DNA of 64,000 nt, from positions 155,915 to 219,914 of the forward strand of contig NZ_JAMLDY010000005.1 of NCBI RefSeq assembly GCF_024211255.1, in the 5' to 3' direction. Shown one piece after another: positions 51,066-60,848 of the stretch (position 1 is its first letter; the number at the start of each line of letters is the position of its first letter). The stretch is from Sphingomonas liriopis (lineage in GTDB: Bacteria > Pseudomonadota > Alphaproteobacteria > Sphingomonadales > Sphingomonadaceae). The notes under the pieces were generated by a model. That model was not told the DNA's origin. It did not search any database and saw only the letters and a list, made by a program, of their open reading frames with translations. The position numbers were made by a program, and so were the translations under genes.

Positions 51066-52373
51066 TCAGCCGACGGTCTGGTCGCCGAGGTCGGCGGTCG
51101 GCTTCGATCCCCACAGCGCATAGGCGAGGACGACGACCTCGCACGCCATGGTCAGGAAGAACGAATTCTGCAGGCCGTAACGATCGGCGAGCCAGCCCTG
51201 CACCACGACGAGCGCACCGCCGGCGATCGCCATGATCATCAGGCCCGACCCCTCTTCGGTCAGCGGGCCGAGGCCGCGGATCGCCAGCGTGAAGATCGTC
51301 GGGAACATGATCGAATGGAACAGCCCGACCGCGATCAGCGCCCACATCGCCATCGGCCCGGTGGTGAAGGTGGCGATGGCGACGACGACGAGCGCACCGA
51401 AGGCGAAGACGCTGAGCACGCGTTCCGGCGCGATCTTCTGCATGATAAGGCTGCCGGCGAAGCGGCCGACCATCATCCCGCCCCACAGCAGCGCGAGGTA
51501 GCGCGACGCCTGTTCGTGCGTGATCGCGGCGATCTGCGGCTGCGACACGAAATTGACGAACAGGTTGGCGACGCCGATCTCCGCCAGCAGATAGGCGATC
51601 ATCGTCGGGATGCCGAGCGTCAGGTTGCGGTGCTTCCACAGCGAATGCCGGTGGCGGTCGGCCTTGGCGGCGCGCTGCGTCGCGGCACCCAGAGCGGGCA
51701 GCGGGAAGCGTGCGATCACCACCGCGAGCACGACGAGCACGATCGCGACGAGGACATAGGGCAGGATCACCGACTGCGCGTCGGCATAGCGCTGTGCCTG
51801 GGTCAGCGTCGCGCCCGCCTCCGCGGTGCCGCTGCGGCTGCGACCGAGGATCAGGTAGCCGGCGAACAGCGGCGCCAGCGTCGTGCCGAGCGAGTTGAAC
51901 GCCTGCACCAGATTGAGCCGCGACGATCCCGTCTCGGGCGGGCCGATGACGGTGACGTACGGATTGGCCGCGACCTGCAGCAGCGTGATGCCGCTGGCGA
52001 TGACGAACAGCATGACGAGCGTCACGCCATAGGAGGGCAGGCTGGCGGCGAGCGTCATGCCCAGCGCGCCGGCGGCCATGACGAGCAGGCCGATGACGAT
52101 CGCGCGCTGGTAGCCGACGCGCTCGATCAGCTTGGCCGAGGGGATCGAGGCGAAGAAATAGGCGATGAACCAGACCGATTCGATCAGCGTCGTCTGCGTG
52201 TAGTCGAGCTCGAACACGCTGCGCAGGTGCGGCAGCAGCACGCCGTTGATGACGGTGATGAAGCCCCACATGAAGAACAGGCTCGCGAGCAGGCTCAGCG
52301 CCTTGCCGTACGAGCCCCCACCACCGCCGCTTCCCGCGGTCACGGTGCTGTTCACGCCGACCGGTCCTGCCAT
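51066..52373 (-). CDS. Sugar MFS transporter (FucP/GluP type)
   Basis: Four hundred and thirty-five residues with twelve membrane segments. 'LLASLFFMWGFITVINGVLLPHLRSVF' at the start and 'LVQAFNSLGTTLAPLFAGYLIL' are the FucP/GluP signatures; this group imports L-fucose, glucose or galactose with protons. ATG 52373 sits behind gagaggacgg. First gene of the minus-strand sugar run; galactose or arabinose is the likely substrate. Confidence 0.85.
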   Translation of the reverse strand: MAGPVGVNSTVTAGSGGGGGSYGKALSLLASLFFMWGFITVINGVLLPHLRSVFELDYTQTTLIESVWFIAYFFASIPSAKLIERVGYQRAIVIGLLVMAAGALGMTLAASLPSYGVTLVMLFVIASGITLLQVAANPYVTVIGPPETGSSRLNLVQAFNSLGTTLAPLFAGYLILGRSRSGTAEAGATLTQAQRYADAQSVILPYVLVAIVLVVLAVVIARFPLPALGAATQRAAKADRHRHSLWKHRNLTLGIPTMIAYLLAEIGVANLFVNFVSQPQIAAITHEQASRYLALLWGGMMVGRFAGSLIMQKIAPERVLSVFAFGALVVVAIATFTTGPMAMWALIAVGLFHSIMFPTIFTLAIRGLGPLTEEGSGLMIMAIAGGALVVVQGWLADRYGLQNSFFLTMACEVVVLAYALWGSKPTADLGDQTVG

Positions 52374-52478
52374 TTCCGTCCTCTCCACCCCTACGGCCGC
52401 CTTGCGTCCACTTTATTTGTCAGACTATATAGCGCGCATACGCCGGGTCAATGCCGGGATCGCATCGGGAGGGGCGCA
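52374..52478. promoter_or_regulatory. Divergent promoter region between the transporter and galM
   Basis: Plus strand: TTGCGT (52402-52407), 18 bases, TATATA (52426-52431), towards galM. Minus strand: TTGACC (52446-52451), 16 bases, TATAGT (52424-52429), towards the transporter. The two -10 boxes overlap at an AT-rich centre (ttgtcagactatatag) that could also hold an operator. No regulator gene lies in the island. Confidence 0.5.
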
Positions 52479-53615
52479 ATGCGGATTCGAACTTGTGTGC
52501 GACTGGCTTGTGCCGGCCTGCTGACGATCGCCGGCGCGCAGGTCGCGCAGGCCGCGACCGCGCAGCGCGAGGCGGCGGGGAGACTGGCCGACGGCACGGG
52601 GATCGAGGCGGTGACGCTGACCGCGAAGAACGGCGTATCGGCGCGCATCCTGACCTATGGCGCGACGCTGCAGTCGCTGAAAGGTCCCGATCGCGACGGC
52701 CGCCAGGCCGACGTGCTGCTGGGCTATGACGATGCCGCCGACTACGTCGCGCATCCCAATTATTTCGGCGCCACGGTGGGCCGCTACGCCAATCGCATCG
52801 GCGGCGGCAGCTTCTCGCTCGACGGCAAGGCGTATGCGCTGCCGCTCAACGACAAGGTCAATTCGCTGCACGGCGGCAAGTCCGGGTTCGACAAGCAGCC
52901 GTGGCGGATCGTCTCGGTCAAGGATGGCACGGTCGTGCTGGCACTGACCAGCGCCGACGGCGATCAGGGCTATCCCGGCAAGCTCGACGTCACCGCGACG
53001 TATACGATGGCCGACGACGGCGCGCTGACGATCACCTTCGCCGCCAGCACCGACAAATCGACGGTGGTCAACATGACCAACCATGCGATCTTCAACCTCG
53101 CCGGCGAAGGATCGCCGATGGGCGCGCTCGGCCACCGGCTGACGATCCCTGCGCGCGCGATCACCCCGGTCGATGCCAATCTGATCCCGACCGGCGCGCT
53201 GCGCCCCGTGCAGGGCACCGTGTTCGATTTCCGCAATGGCCGCACCCTCGCCGACGGCGTGCGCGACGGCCGCGATCCGCAGATCGTGATGGGCCATGGC
53301 TACGACCATAATTTCGTGCTCGACAAGGGACTGACCGCGACGCCGCAGCTCGCCGCACGGCTGGAGGACCCCGCCTCGGGCCGCGTGCTCGAGGTCTCGA
53401 CGACCGAACCGGGCGTGCAGCTCTACACCGGCAACTTCCTCGACGGCACCTACATCGGCAAATCGCGCCACGTCTATCGCATGGGCGACGGCGTCGCGCT
53501 GGAGCCGCAGAAATTTCCCGATTCGCCCAACAAGCCCGCCTTCGTCTCGGCCCGGGTCAATCCCGGCAAGCCGTATCGTCACGTCATGATCTACAAGCTT
53601 TCGGTGGCCAAATAA
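52479..53615 (+). CDS. galM: Aldose 1-epimerase (mutarotase), exported form
   Basis: Three hundred and seventy-eight residues with a signal peptide (about 1-26). '[18 protein letters not shown]', '[19 protein letters not shown]', '[15 protein letters not shown]' and the catalytic His/Glu pair ('[12 protein letters not shown]', '[14 protein letters not shown]') are visible. It equilibrates alpha and beta anomers of galactose, here in the periplasm. The start follows a ggaggggcgca site. Two bases separate it from the dehydratase gene. Confidence 0.9.
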   Translation: MRIRTCVRLACAGLLTIAGAQVAQAATAQREAAGRLADGTGIEAVTLTAKNGVSARILTYGATLQSLKGPDRDGRQADVLLGYDDAADYVAHPNYFGATVGRYANRIGGGSFSLDGKAYALPLNDKVNSLHGGKSGFDKQPWRIVSVKDGTVVLALTSADGDQGYPGKLDVTATYTMADDGALTITFAASTDKSTVVNMTNHAIFNLAGEGSPMGALGHRLTIPARAITPVDANLIPTGALRPVQGTVFDFRNGRTLADGVRDGRDPQIVMGHGYDHNFVLDKGLTATPQLAARLEDPASGRVLEVSTTEPGVQLYTGNFLDGTYIGKSRHVYRMGDGVALEPQKFPDSPNKPAFVSARVNPGKPYRHVMIYKLSVAK

Positions 53616-53616
53616 G

Positions 53617-55398
53617 ATGACGCAATTGCGCAGCCGTGCCTGGTTCGACAACCCGGCCAATATCGACATGACCGCGCTCTATCTGGAGCGCTACCTCAAC
53701 TTCGGCCTCAGCCTCGAGGAACTGCAGTCGGGCAAGCCGATCATCGGCATCGCGCAGACCGGCAGCGACCTGTCGCCCTGCAACCGCCACCATCTCGTCC
53801 TCGCCGAGCGCGTGCGCGAGGGCGTGCGCGAGATGGGCGGGATCGTGCTCGAATTCCCCGTCCATCCGATCCAGGAAACGGGCAAGCGGCCGACCGCGGG
53901 GCTCGACCGCAACCTCGCGTATCTGGGGCTGGTCGAGACGCTGTACGGCTATCCGCTCGATGGCGTCGTGCTGACGATCGGCTGCGACAAGACGACGCCC
54001 GCGTGCCTGATGGCGGCGGCGACGGTCAATATCCCGGCGATCGCGCTGTCGGTCGGGCCGATGCTCAACGGCTGGCACAAGGGCGAGCGCACCGGATCGG
54101 GGACGATCGTGTGGAAGGCGCGGCAGATGCTCGCCGCGGGCGAGATCGACGATGCCGAATTCATCCGCCTCGTCGCCTCGTCGGCGCCGTCGACCGGCTA
54201 TTGCAACACGATGGGCACCGCGACGACGATGAACTCGCTGTGCGAGGCGCTCGGCATGAGCCTGCCCGGCTCGGCGGCGATCCCCGCGCCGTATCGCGAC
54301 CGGCAGGAGGTGTCGTACCTGACCGGCAAGCGCATCGTCGAGATGGTGCGCGAGGATCTCAAGCCCTCCGACATCCTGACCAGGGACGCCTTCCACAACG
54401 CGATCCGCGTCAATTCGGCGATCGGCGGATCGACCAACGCGCCGATCCATCTGTCGGCGATCGCGCGGCACATCGGCGTCGACCTGCCGCTGAAGGATTG
54501 GGAGACGGAGGGGCACAAGGTGCCGCTGCTCGTCAATCTGCAGCCGGCGGGCGAGTATCTGGGCGAGGATTATTACCGCGCCGGCGGTGTCCCCGCGGTG
54601 GTGGGCCAGCTGATCGAGCAGGGCCTGATCCACGAGGACGCACTGACCGTCAACGGCAAGACGATGGGCGACAATTGCCGTGGGCGCGCCATCGAGGACG
54701 AGAAGGTCATCCGCCCGTTCGACCGGCCGCTGGTCGAGGATGCGGGCTTCATCGTGCTGTCGGGCAATCTGTTCGACGCGGCGGTGATGAAGACCAGCGT
54801 GATCTCGCCCGAGTTCCGCACGCGCTATCTGTCCAACCCCGACGACCTCAACGCCTTCGAAGGGCCCGCGGTCGTGTTCGACGGCCCGGAGGATTACCAC
54901 CACCGCATCGACGATCCCGCCACCGGGATCACGCCCGAGACGCTGCTGTTCATGCGCGGCGCCGGCCCGATCGGGTATCCGGGCGCGGCGGAGGTCGTCA
55001 ACATGCGCCCGCCGGCGTATCTCATCACCGAGGGCGTCAGCGCGCTGCCGTGCATCGGCGACGGCCGCCAGTCCGGGACGAGCGGGTCGCCGTCGATCCT
55101 CAACGCTTCACCCGAAGCAGCGGCGATGGGCGGCCTCGCGCTGCTCAGGACCGGCGACCGGGTGCGTGTCGATCTCAACACCGGGACGGCCAACGTGCTG
55201 ATCCCGGACGCGGAGCTGGCCGAGCGTCGCGCAGCGTTGATCGCCGCGGGCGGCTATGCCTATCCGAAATCGCAGACGCCGTGGCAGGAGATCCAGCGCG
55301 CCGTCGTCGGCCAGATGAACACCGGCGCGATTCTCGAGGGTGCGGAGAAATACCAGCGCATCGCCCAGACGATGGGACTGCCGCGCGACAACCATTGA
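53617..55398 (+). CDS. IlvD/Edd family sugar-acid dehydratase
   Basis: Five hundred and ninety-three residues. Iron-sulfur ligands '[11 protein letters not shown]' and '[15 protein letters not shown]' and the later '[11 protein letters not shown]' match the pentonate/hexonate branch of the family (L-arabinonate, D-xylonate or D-galactonate dehydratase). In this island it would convert galactonate (and probably L-arabinonate) to the 2-keto-3-deoxy acid. This replaces the enolase-type DgoD used in Escherichia coli. Confidence 0.87.
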   Translation: MTQLRSRAWFDNPANIDMTALYLERYLNFGLSLEELQSGKPIIGIAQTGSDLSPCNRHHLVLAERVREGVREMGGIVLEFPVHPIQETGKRPTAGLDRNLAYLGLVETLYGYPLDGVVLTIGCDKTTPACLMAAATVNIPAIALSVGPMLNGWHKGERTGSGTIVWKARQMLAAGEIDDAEFIRLVASSAPSTGYCNTMGTATTMNSLCEALGMSLPGSAAIPAPYRDRQEVSYLTGKRIVEMVREDLKPSDILTRDAFHNAIRVNSAIGGSTNAPIHLSAIARHIGVDLPLKDWETEGHKVPLLVNLQPAGEYLGEDYYRAGGVPAVVGQLIEQGLIHEDALTVNGKTMGDNCRGRAIEDEKVIRPFDRPLVEDAGFIVLSGNLFDAAVMKTSVISPEFRTRYLSNPDDLNAFEGPAVVFDGPEDYHHRIDDPATGITPETLLFMRGAGPIGYPGAAEVVNMRPPAYLITEGVSALPCIGDGRQSGTSGSPSILNASPEAAAMGGLALLRTGDRVRVDLNTGTANVLIPDAELAERRAALIAAGGYAYPKSQTPWQEIQRAVVGQMNTGAILEGAEKYQRIAQTMGLPRDNH

Positions 55399-55420
55399 TG
55401 GGTCGGGGGGGCACATTTCC

Positions 55421-55624
55421 CCCCTTCCCCACCCCGGCGAAGGCCGGGGTCCAGTTGGGCAGACCTTCGTAAGTCATTGCAGACGGTTGCCCCGCAAGAC
55501 CCCGGCCGTTGCGAAACCTCGTCCCTTTCCCGTGCTCCCGCGCAGGCGGGAGCCCAGGGCCAAGCAAAACAACGGCATACGGCGTGCGGGACTCCTGGGC
55601 TCCCGCCTGCGCGGGAGCACGGGG
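55421..55624. repeat. Cluster of palindromic repeats
   Basis: The 364-base gap 55399-55762 holds a ccccggcgaaggccgggg hairpin (55430-55448 region) and a second, larger element at 55529-55624 whose arms cccgtgctcccgcgcaggcg and its mirror ctgcgcgggagcacggg match almost perfectly, extended by gagcccaggg/cctgggctc. The remainder, up to rlmE, shows no gene I can support. Confidence 0.8.
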
Positions 55625-55762
55625 GGCGCGCAGAGGCTTCGACTTCGCCGGGGAGGGGACGTGTGGGACGGCCTTTCGGTATGGAGTGGTCCGCCGCGGC
55701 GAAGCCGCGTCGTCAGTCGTCGCGTGGCCGCGACGCTGGCCGGGGCAGGTCCGCGACGCGGA

Positions 55763-56443
55763 TCAGCCCTGCTGATCCGCTGACCTGCCCTTGAACCCCT
55801 GCGCCACCACGAACCATTCCACCGATCCCTTGCGGCTCGACGGGGGCTTGGCGTGCTTCACCGTCGCGAAATTGCGCTTCATCTCCGCCACCAGCTGCGA
55901 ATCGGCGCCGCCGGCGAAGACCTTGGCGACGAAGGTCCCGCCCTTTTCGAGCACGTCGACCGCGAAGGCGAGTGCGGTCTCGACCAGCGCCATCGTGCGC
56001 AGCGCGTCGGTCTGCGGATGGCCGACGGTGTTCGCCGCCATGTCCGACAGGACGAGGTCGGGGGCGCCGCCCAGCGCCTCGATCAAGCGATCGGGCGCGG
56101 CATCGTCCATGAAGTCCATCTCGAAGATCGTCACGCCGTCGATCGGATCGACGGGGAGCAGGTCGATGCCGACCACCGCGGCCTTCGGCGCCTGCCGCCG
56201 GATCACCTGGCTCCACCCGCCCGGCGCGATGCCGAGATCGACGACGCGCTTCGACCCCCTGATGATGCCGAACCGCTCGTCGAGCTCGATCAGCTTGTAC
56301 GCGGCGCGGCTGCGATAGCCCTCCGCCTTGGCGCGCTTGACGTACGGATCGTTGAGCTGGCGTTCGAGCCAGCGCGTCGATTGCGCGGTGCGCCCGCGTG
56401 CCGTCTTCACCCGCGTGCGCAGGCCGCCACCGTCCCGGCTCAT
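55763..56443 (-). CDS. rlmE: 23S rRNA (uridine-2'-O)-methyltransferase RlmE
   Basis: SAM-dependent methylation of U2552 in the ribosomal A loop, 226 residues. 'RAAYKLIELDERFGII', the SAM loop 'VVDLGIAPGGWSQVI', 'DLVLSDMAANTVGHPQTD' and 'FVAKVFAGG' give the K-D-K-E catalytic residues. Follows ppx/gppA with a 13-base gap, an arrangement common in sphingomonads. Confidence 0.92.
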   Translation of the reverse strand: MSRDGGGLRTRVKTARGRTAQSTRWLERQLNDPYVKRAKAEGYRSRAAYKLIELDERFGIIRGSKRVVDLGIAPGGWSQVIRRQAPKAAVVGIDLLPVDPIDGVTIFEMDFMDDAAPDRLIEALGGAPDLVLSDMAANTVGHPQTDALRTMALVETALAFAVDVLEKGGTFVAKVFAGGADSQLVAEMKRNFATVKHAKPPSSRKGSVEWFVVAQGFKGRSADQQG

Positions 56444-56456
56444 GGGCGCTTCCTGT

Positions 56457-57515
56457 TCAAGGTCTGGGACTCCCCATCAGACGCCGCAATATGCCCTCGC
56501 GGATACCGCGATCGGCGATGCCGAGCCGCTCGGCGGGCCACAGGTCGAGGATCGTCTCGAGGATCGCGCAGCCCGCGACGACCAGATCGGCGCGCTCCGA
56601 GCCGATACACGCCAGCTGCGCCCGCTCGCGCACCGACTTGCGCGACAGATCGGCGCTGATCCGCCGCATCGCATCCGCCGGCACGATCAGCCCGTCGACC
56701 TGCGCGCGATCGTAATGGCTGAGGCCCAGATGCACGCTGCCCAGCGTCGTCACCGTCCCGCTGGTGCCAAGCAGCCGCGGCCGCACCACGCCCCGCGGCA
56801 GCCGCGCGGCGAACCCGGCGAAGCTCTCCGCGACGATACCCCGCATCCGCTCATACGCCGCCAGCCGGGCCGCCTCGCCCCCGGTTTCGCCATCGCCGCC
56901 ACCGGCATGTTCGGTCAGCGAGACGACGCCCCATGGCGCCGAATGCCAGTCGAGCACCCGCGGCATCGCGCCCCGCGTCGTGTCGATCAGCACCAGCTCG
57001 GTCGAGCCGCCGCCGATGTCGAAGATCAGCGCGGGGTCGTCCCCCGGCTCGATCAGCGCATGGCAACCGAGCACCGCCAGCCGCGCCTCTTCCTCGGCGG
57101 AGATGATGTCGAGATGGATGCCGGTCTCTTCATACGCCCGCGCGATGAACGCCGGGCCGTTGCCCGCGCGGCGGCACGCCTCGGTCGCGACCGAGCGCGC
57201 CAGCGTCACGTTGCGGCGCTTCAACTTGTCGGCGCATACGCGCAGCGCGGCGATCGTGCGGTCGATCGCGGCATCGCTCAGCTGCCCGGTCGCGGCGAGC
57301 CCCTCGCCCAGCCGGACGATGCGCGAAAAGGCGTCGACGACCGCGAAGCCGTCGCCCTGCGGCCGCGCGATCAGCAGCCGGCAATTGTTGGTGCCAAGGT
57401 CGAGCGCGGCGAACGCCTGCGCATCGGACCAGCGACCGCCGCGGGGCGGCCGGCTCGGCGCCGGACGGGCAGGACCATCCTGCCGGTACGGCATTCGGGC
57501 GGATCGATCCCCCAT
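56457..57515 (-). CDS. Ppx/GppA family phosphatase
   Basis: Three hundred and fifty-two residues. 'FAALDLGTNNCRLLIARP' and 'LIFDIGGGSTELVLI' are the two phosphate-binding motifs of the ASKHA fold, with the catalytic Glu in 'IISAEEEARLAVLG'. Family members cleave polyphosphate or pppGpp. It lacks the C-terminal extra domain of long Ppx proteins, so either substrate is possible. About 35 Arg/Pro-rich residues precede the first motif. Confidence 0.88.
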   Translation of the reverse strand: MGDRSARMPYRQDGPARPAPSRPPRGGRWSDAQAFAALDLGTNNCRLLIARPQGDGFAVVDAFSRIVRLGEGLAATGQLSDAAIDRTIAALRVCADKLKRRNVTLARSVATEACRRAGNGPAFIARAYEETGIHLDIISAEEEARLAVLGCHALIEPGDDPALIFDIGGGSTELVLIDTTRGAMPRVLDWHSAPWGVVSLTEHAGGGDGETGGEAARLAAYERMRGIVAESFAGFAARLPRGVVRPRLLGTSGTVTTLGSVHLGLSHYDRAQVDGLIVPADAMRRISADLSRKSVRERAQLACIGSERADLVVAGCAILETILDLWPAERLGIADRGIREGILRRLMGSPRP

Positions 57516-57627
57516 CGCCGTGGTGACTCTCTATTCTGTTCTGCCGTCACGGGACGATACCCGCTCGGTGCTTGCCCCCTAGGTAGCGCGTGCCGGGCCA
57601 TGCGACAAGCGGAGGCGTTTGGCGTGT

Positions 57628-57656
57628 TGACAGCCGCCCACCCCCCGCCTAAATGC
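57628..57656 (+). promoter_or_regulatory. Promoter for tRNA-Gln
   Basis: TTGACA, 17 bases, TAAATG, ending 11 bases before the tRNA. A near-consensus housekeeping promoter for this group. Confidence 0.75.
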
Positions 57657-57667
57657 GCGCCCTCGGT

Positions 57668-57741
57668 TGCCCGATCCTCTAATGGTAAGAGAGCGGACTC
57701 TGACTCCGTCAATCAAGGTTCGAGTCCTTGTCGGGCATCCA
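57668..57741 (+). tRNA. tRNA-Gln (anticodon CUG)
   Basis: Seventy-four bases with encoded CCA. Acceptor arms tgcccga / tcgggca, D-loop aatggtaaga, anticodon stem cgga/tccg around the loop ctctgac (anticodon CTG, reading CAG), and T-arm ggttcgagtcc. All arms pair. Confidence 0.95.
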
Positions 57742-57830
57742 ATTACCGCTTCTTCAGGAAGCCTGCAGGGCCGCTGCGGCGCCGCTGATATGGCCCTACC
57801 ACCCTTCCAGTCCTCGCGCATGCTGCGGCC

Positions 57831-58232
57831 TTATCGGGTGACGGGCGCGGCGTAATCGGCGTCGGACACCTGTTCCAGCCAGTCGACCGCCTTGCCATCC
57901 TGCATCTCGGCGATCGCGATATGGCTCATCGCCACGTCGGGGCTGGCGCCGTGCCAATGCTTCTCGCCCGGCGCGAAATAGATGACGTCGCCCGGGCGAA
58001 CCTCCTCGACCGGCCCGCCCTCGCGCTGCACCCGGCCGAGCCCCATGGTGACGAGGAGCGTCTGGCCGAGCGGGTGCGTATGCCAGGCCGTCCGCGCGCC
58101 CGGTTCGAACGTCACGGTCGCCCCGCTCAGCGCCCCGCTGCCCGCGAACGGAGCGTCGATCCGCACGGTGCCGGTGAAATAGTCCGCCGGCCCGCTCGCC
58201 GACGGCGCGAAGCCGCTACGCTTGATATCCAT
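57831..58232 (-). CDS. Cupin domain protein
   Basis: One hundred and thirty-three residues. '[23 protein letters not shown]' and '[26 protein letters not shown]' carry the His/Glu metal ligands of a single cupin barrel, as in carboxymuconolactone-decarboxylase-associated cupins. Its substrate is unknown. ATG 58232 is used; the longer open frame is Arg-rich and unlike the family. Confidence 0.85.
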   Translation of the reverse strand: MDIKRSGFAPSASGPADYFTGTVRIDAPFAGSGALSGATVTFEPGARTAWHTHPLGQTLLVTMGLGRVQREGGPVEEVRPGDVIYFAPGEKHWHGASPDVAMSHIAIAEMQDGKAVDWLEQVSDADYAAPVTR

Positions 58233-58319
58233 GACCCGTCTCCGTTTCGCCGCTGCGCGGCCGCGGGAGACAAGCGCAGGCGGGCGCCGGAAGTTTCCAC
58301 CCCGGCGCCCCGGCACGCG

Positions 58320-60611
58320 TCAGATGTCGGCCTTGCCCCCACGGCTGCGCAGCTGCCCCGGCGCGATGAAGCCGATCGGCTGGATCGCCGCGGCATCCTG
58401 TTTCAGCCGCGCGGCGATCTGTTCGTAGTCCTTTTCCATTTCCGGCGTCACGCTGGCGCGCGATTCGGTCAGCGCCTCGTCGAAATCGGCCATCGTCACC
58501 TCGGTCGATTGCAGCGAGCGGCGCAGCGCCACCAGACCGGCACGGCGCACCACATCCTCCAGATCGGCGCCAGTGAAGCGATCGGTCGCGCGCGCCACCG
58601 CATCGAGGTCGACGTCGCCGGCGAGCGGCATCTTCTGCGTCTGGATCGCGAGGATCCGCCGCCGCCCCTCGGTATCGGGCACGCCGACATAGACCAGTTC
58701 GTCGAACCGCCCCGGCCGCAGCAGCGCCGGGTCGATCAGATTGGGCCGGTTGGTCGCACCGATCACGACGACCGACTGCAATTCCTCCAGCCCGTCCATC
58801 TCGGCGAGGATCGTGTTGACCACGCGTTCGGTCACCTGCGGCTCGCCTGCACCGCTCCCCCGCGCCGGCACCAGGCTGTCGAGCTCGTCGATGAAGATCA
58901 CGCATGGCGCCACCTGCCGCGCACGCTGGAACAGCCGGGTGATCTGCTGCTCGCTCTCGCCATACCATTTCGAGAGCAGGTCGGACGACTTGGTCGCGAT
59001 GAAGTTCGCCTCCGCCTCGCGCGCCACCGCCTTGGCGAGCAGCGTCTTGCCGGTGCCGGGAGGCCCATAGAGCAGGAAGCCCTTCGCCGGCCGGATGCCG
59101 AGCCGCCGGAACGCGTCGGGGTCCTTGAGCGGCAGTTCGACGCCTTCCTTCAGCCGCTCCTGCGCCTTGTCGAGCCCGCCGACATCCTCCCAGCGCACCC
59201 GCGGCGCCTCGACCATCACCTCGCGCATCGCGCTCGGCTGGACGCGCTTCAACGCTTCCAGAAAATCCTCGCGCGTCACCGACAGATCGTCGAGTACCTC
59301 GGGCGGCACGGTGCGGTCCTCGAGGTTGAGCCGCGGCATGATCCGCCGCACCGCCTCGATCGCTGCCTCGCGAGTCAGCGCGGCCAGGTCGGCACCGACG
59401 AAGCCATAGGTCGTGCGCGCCAGCTCGGCGAGGTCGACGCGATCGCCCAGCGGCATGCCGCGGGTGTGGATGCCCAGGATCTCGCGCCGCCCACGTTCGT
59501 CGGGGACGCCGACGACGATCTCGCGATCGAAGCGGCCCGGCCGGCGCAGCGCCTCGTCGATCGCCTCGGGCCGGTTGGTCGCGGCGATGACGACGAGATT
59601 GGCACGCGATTCGAGGCCGTCCATCAGGGTGAGCAATTGCGCGACGACGCGCTTCTCCGCTTCGCCCTGCACGTTGCCGCGCTTGGGCGCGATCGAATCG
59701 ATCTCGTCGATGAAGACGATCGACGGCGCGGACTTGGCCGCCTCCTCGAAGATCTCGCGCAGGCGCCCTTCGGACTCACCATAGGCGGACCCCATGATCT
59801 CCGGCCCGTTGATGAGGAAGAACGACGCGTCGCTCTCGTTGGCGACCGCGCGCGCAAGCCGCGTCTTGCCGGTCCCCGGCGGGCCATAGAGCAGCAGCCC
59901 CTTGGGCGGATCGACGCCGAGCCGCTGGAACAGCTCGGGGTAGCGCAGCGGCAGCTCGACCATCTCGCGCAGCTGGTCGATCGTCTGCGCCATGCCGCCG
60001 ATGTCGTCATAGGTGACGTCGGCACGCCGCTGCGTCGGCTCCTCATATTCGGGGCGCAGCTCGATCTCGGTATTCTCGTCGATATGGACGACGCCCTTGG
60101 GGCTTGCCGACACCACCGCGAGGCGGATCTCCTGCAACGCATAGGCGGGCGCGTTCATGAACTGCTGGATGCCCGGCGGCATGTTGCCGACGCGCTGGTG
60201 CCCCGCGGTCGCGACGACGTCGCCTTGGCAGAGCGGTCGCCCGAAGAAGGTGCGCTTGAGCGCCTGCGGCTGGCCCTGCAGCCGCAGGTTGGCCTGCGCC
60301 GGCGCGAAGACGACGCGCGTCGCCGGCTTCGATTCCACCTTGCGCACCTCGACGAAATCGCCCGCGCCGACGCCGGCATTGGCGCGTTGCAGGCCGTCGA
60401 TGCGCAGCACCTCGATGCCTTCGTCCTCGCTATAGGGGCCGACCGCGCGCGCGGGCGTGGATTGCTTGCCGACGATCTCGATCACGTCGCCTTCGCCCAC
60501 GCCGAGCGCCGCCATCAGGCTGCGCGGCAAATGCGCCAGGCCGCGGCCGGAATCCTCCGGGCGGCTGTTCGCGACCTGGATCTTGCGGGTGGGGGTATCG
60601 CTGTCGGCCAT
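58320..60611 (-). CDS. Cdc48/VCP-type AAA+ ATPase
   Basis: Seven hundred and sixty-three residues with the full archaeal/eukaryotic layout: N-domain (1-190, double-psi barrel start 'RGLAHLPRSLMAALGVGEGDVIEI'), D1 (Walker A 243-250, Walker B Asp302-Glu303, Arg fingers in 'NRPEAIDEALRRPGRFD') and D2 (Walker A 516-523, 'FIDELDSLVPARG'). Such enzymes unfold tagged or aggregated proteins. Bacteria usually lack this protein; some alphaproteobacteria and actinobacteria have it. A promoter-like pair (TTGGCA 60671-60676, TATCTC 60647-60652) precedes it on the minus strand. Confidence 0.92.
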   Translation of the reverse strand: MADSDTPTRKIQVANSRPEDSGRGLAHLPRSLMAALGVGEGDVIEIVGKQSTPARAVGPYSEDEGIEVLRIDGLQRANAGVGAGDFVEVRKVESKPATRVVFAPAQANLRLQGQPQALKRTFFGRPLCQGDVVATAGHQRVGNMPPGIQQFMNAPAYALQEIRLAVVSASPKGVVHIDENTEIELRPEYEEPTQRRADVTYDDIGGMAQTIDQLREMVELPLRYPELFQRLGVDPPKGLLLYGPPGTGKTRLARAVANESDASFFLINGPEIMGSAYGESEGRLREIFEEAAKSAPSIVFIDEIDSIAPKRGNVQGEAEKRVVAQLLTLMDGLESRANLVVIAATNRPEAIDEALRRPGRFDREIVVGVPDERGRREILGIHTRGMPLGDRVDLAELARTTYGFVGADLAALTREAAIEAVRRIMPRLNLEDRTVPPEVLDDLSVTREDFLEALKRVQPSAMREVMVEAPRVRWEDVGGLDKAQERLKEGVELPLKDPDAFRRLGIRPAKGFLLYGPPGTGKTLLAKAVAREAEANFIATKSSDLLSKWYGESEQQITRLFQRARQVAPCVIFIDELDSLVPARGSGAGEPQVTERVVNTILAEMDGLEELQSVVVIGATNRPNLIDPALLRPGRFDELVYVGVPDTEGRRRILAIQTQKMPLAGDVDLDAVARATDRFTGADLEDVVRRAGLVALRRSLQSTEVTMADFDEALTESRASVTPEMEKDYEQIAARLKQDAAAIQPIGFIAPGQLRSRGGKADI

Positions 60612-60680
60612 CAATCTCGCATCCTCGCAACACGTTCGAAGCGTGCGAGATAGGAAGCCGGTTCCCAACCTGCCAACGCG

Positions 60681-60762
60681 AAAAAAAGGGCCGGCACAAA
60701 AGCGCCGACCCGTGAAAGTTTTAGGAGAGGATGCCTGAAAGGCACGCCCTTTTTGTCGTCGG
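60681..60762 (-). ncRNA. Predicted small RNA upstream of cdc48 with CCUCUCC-type linker
   Basis: On the minus strand a hairpin (gtgcct / aggcat, loop ttc, 60731-60745) is followed by an unpaired cctctcct stretch (60723-60730) complementary to ribosome-binding sites, then a strong terminator (60681-60711: gggtcggc / gccggccc stem and seven Ts). This two-hairpin layout is typical of trans-acting alphaproteobacterial small RNAs. A -10-like CATAAA lies at 60767-60772, but no clear -35 was found, so the 5' end is approximate. Confidence 0.5.
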
Positions 60763-60848
60763 CAGCTTTATGTTGCAAGTGCGAAAAGATACGATACGAT
60801 TGCAGAAGTTGCATGCGTTAACACACATAGGGGTGGAGGAGGATCGTC

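Noticed and set aside
53584..54903. A 439-residue open frame antisense to the IlvD/Edd dehydratase
   Set aside because: No motifs, shadow composition, and the plus strand carries the full iron-sulfur dehydratase.
57921..60653. A 910-residue open frame antisense to cdc48
   Set aside because: It is a shadow of high-GC codon bias: rich in Arg, Gly, Asp and His with no recognisable motif, and the opposite strand encodes a complete Cdc48.
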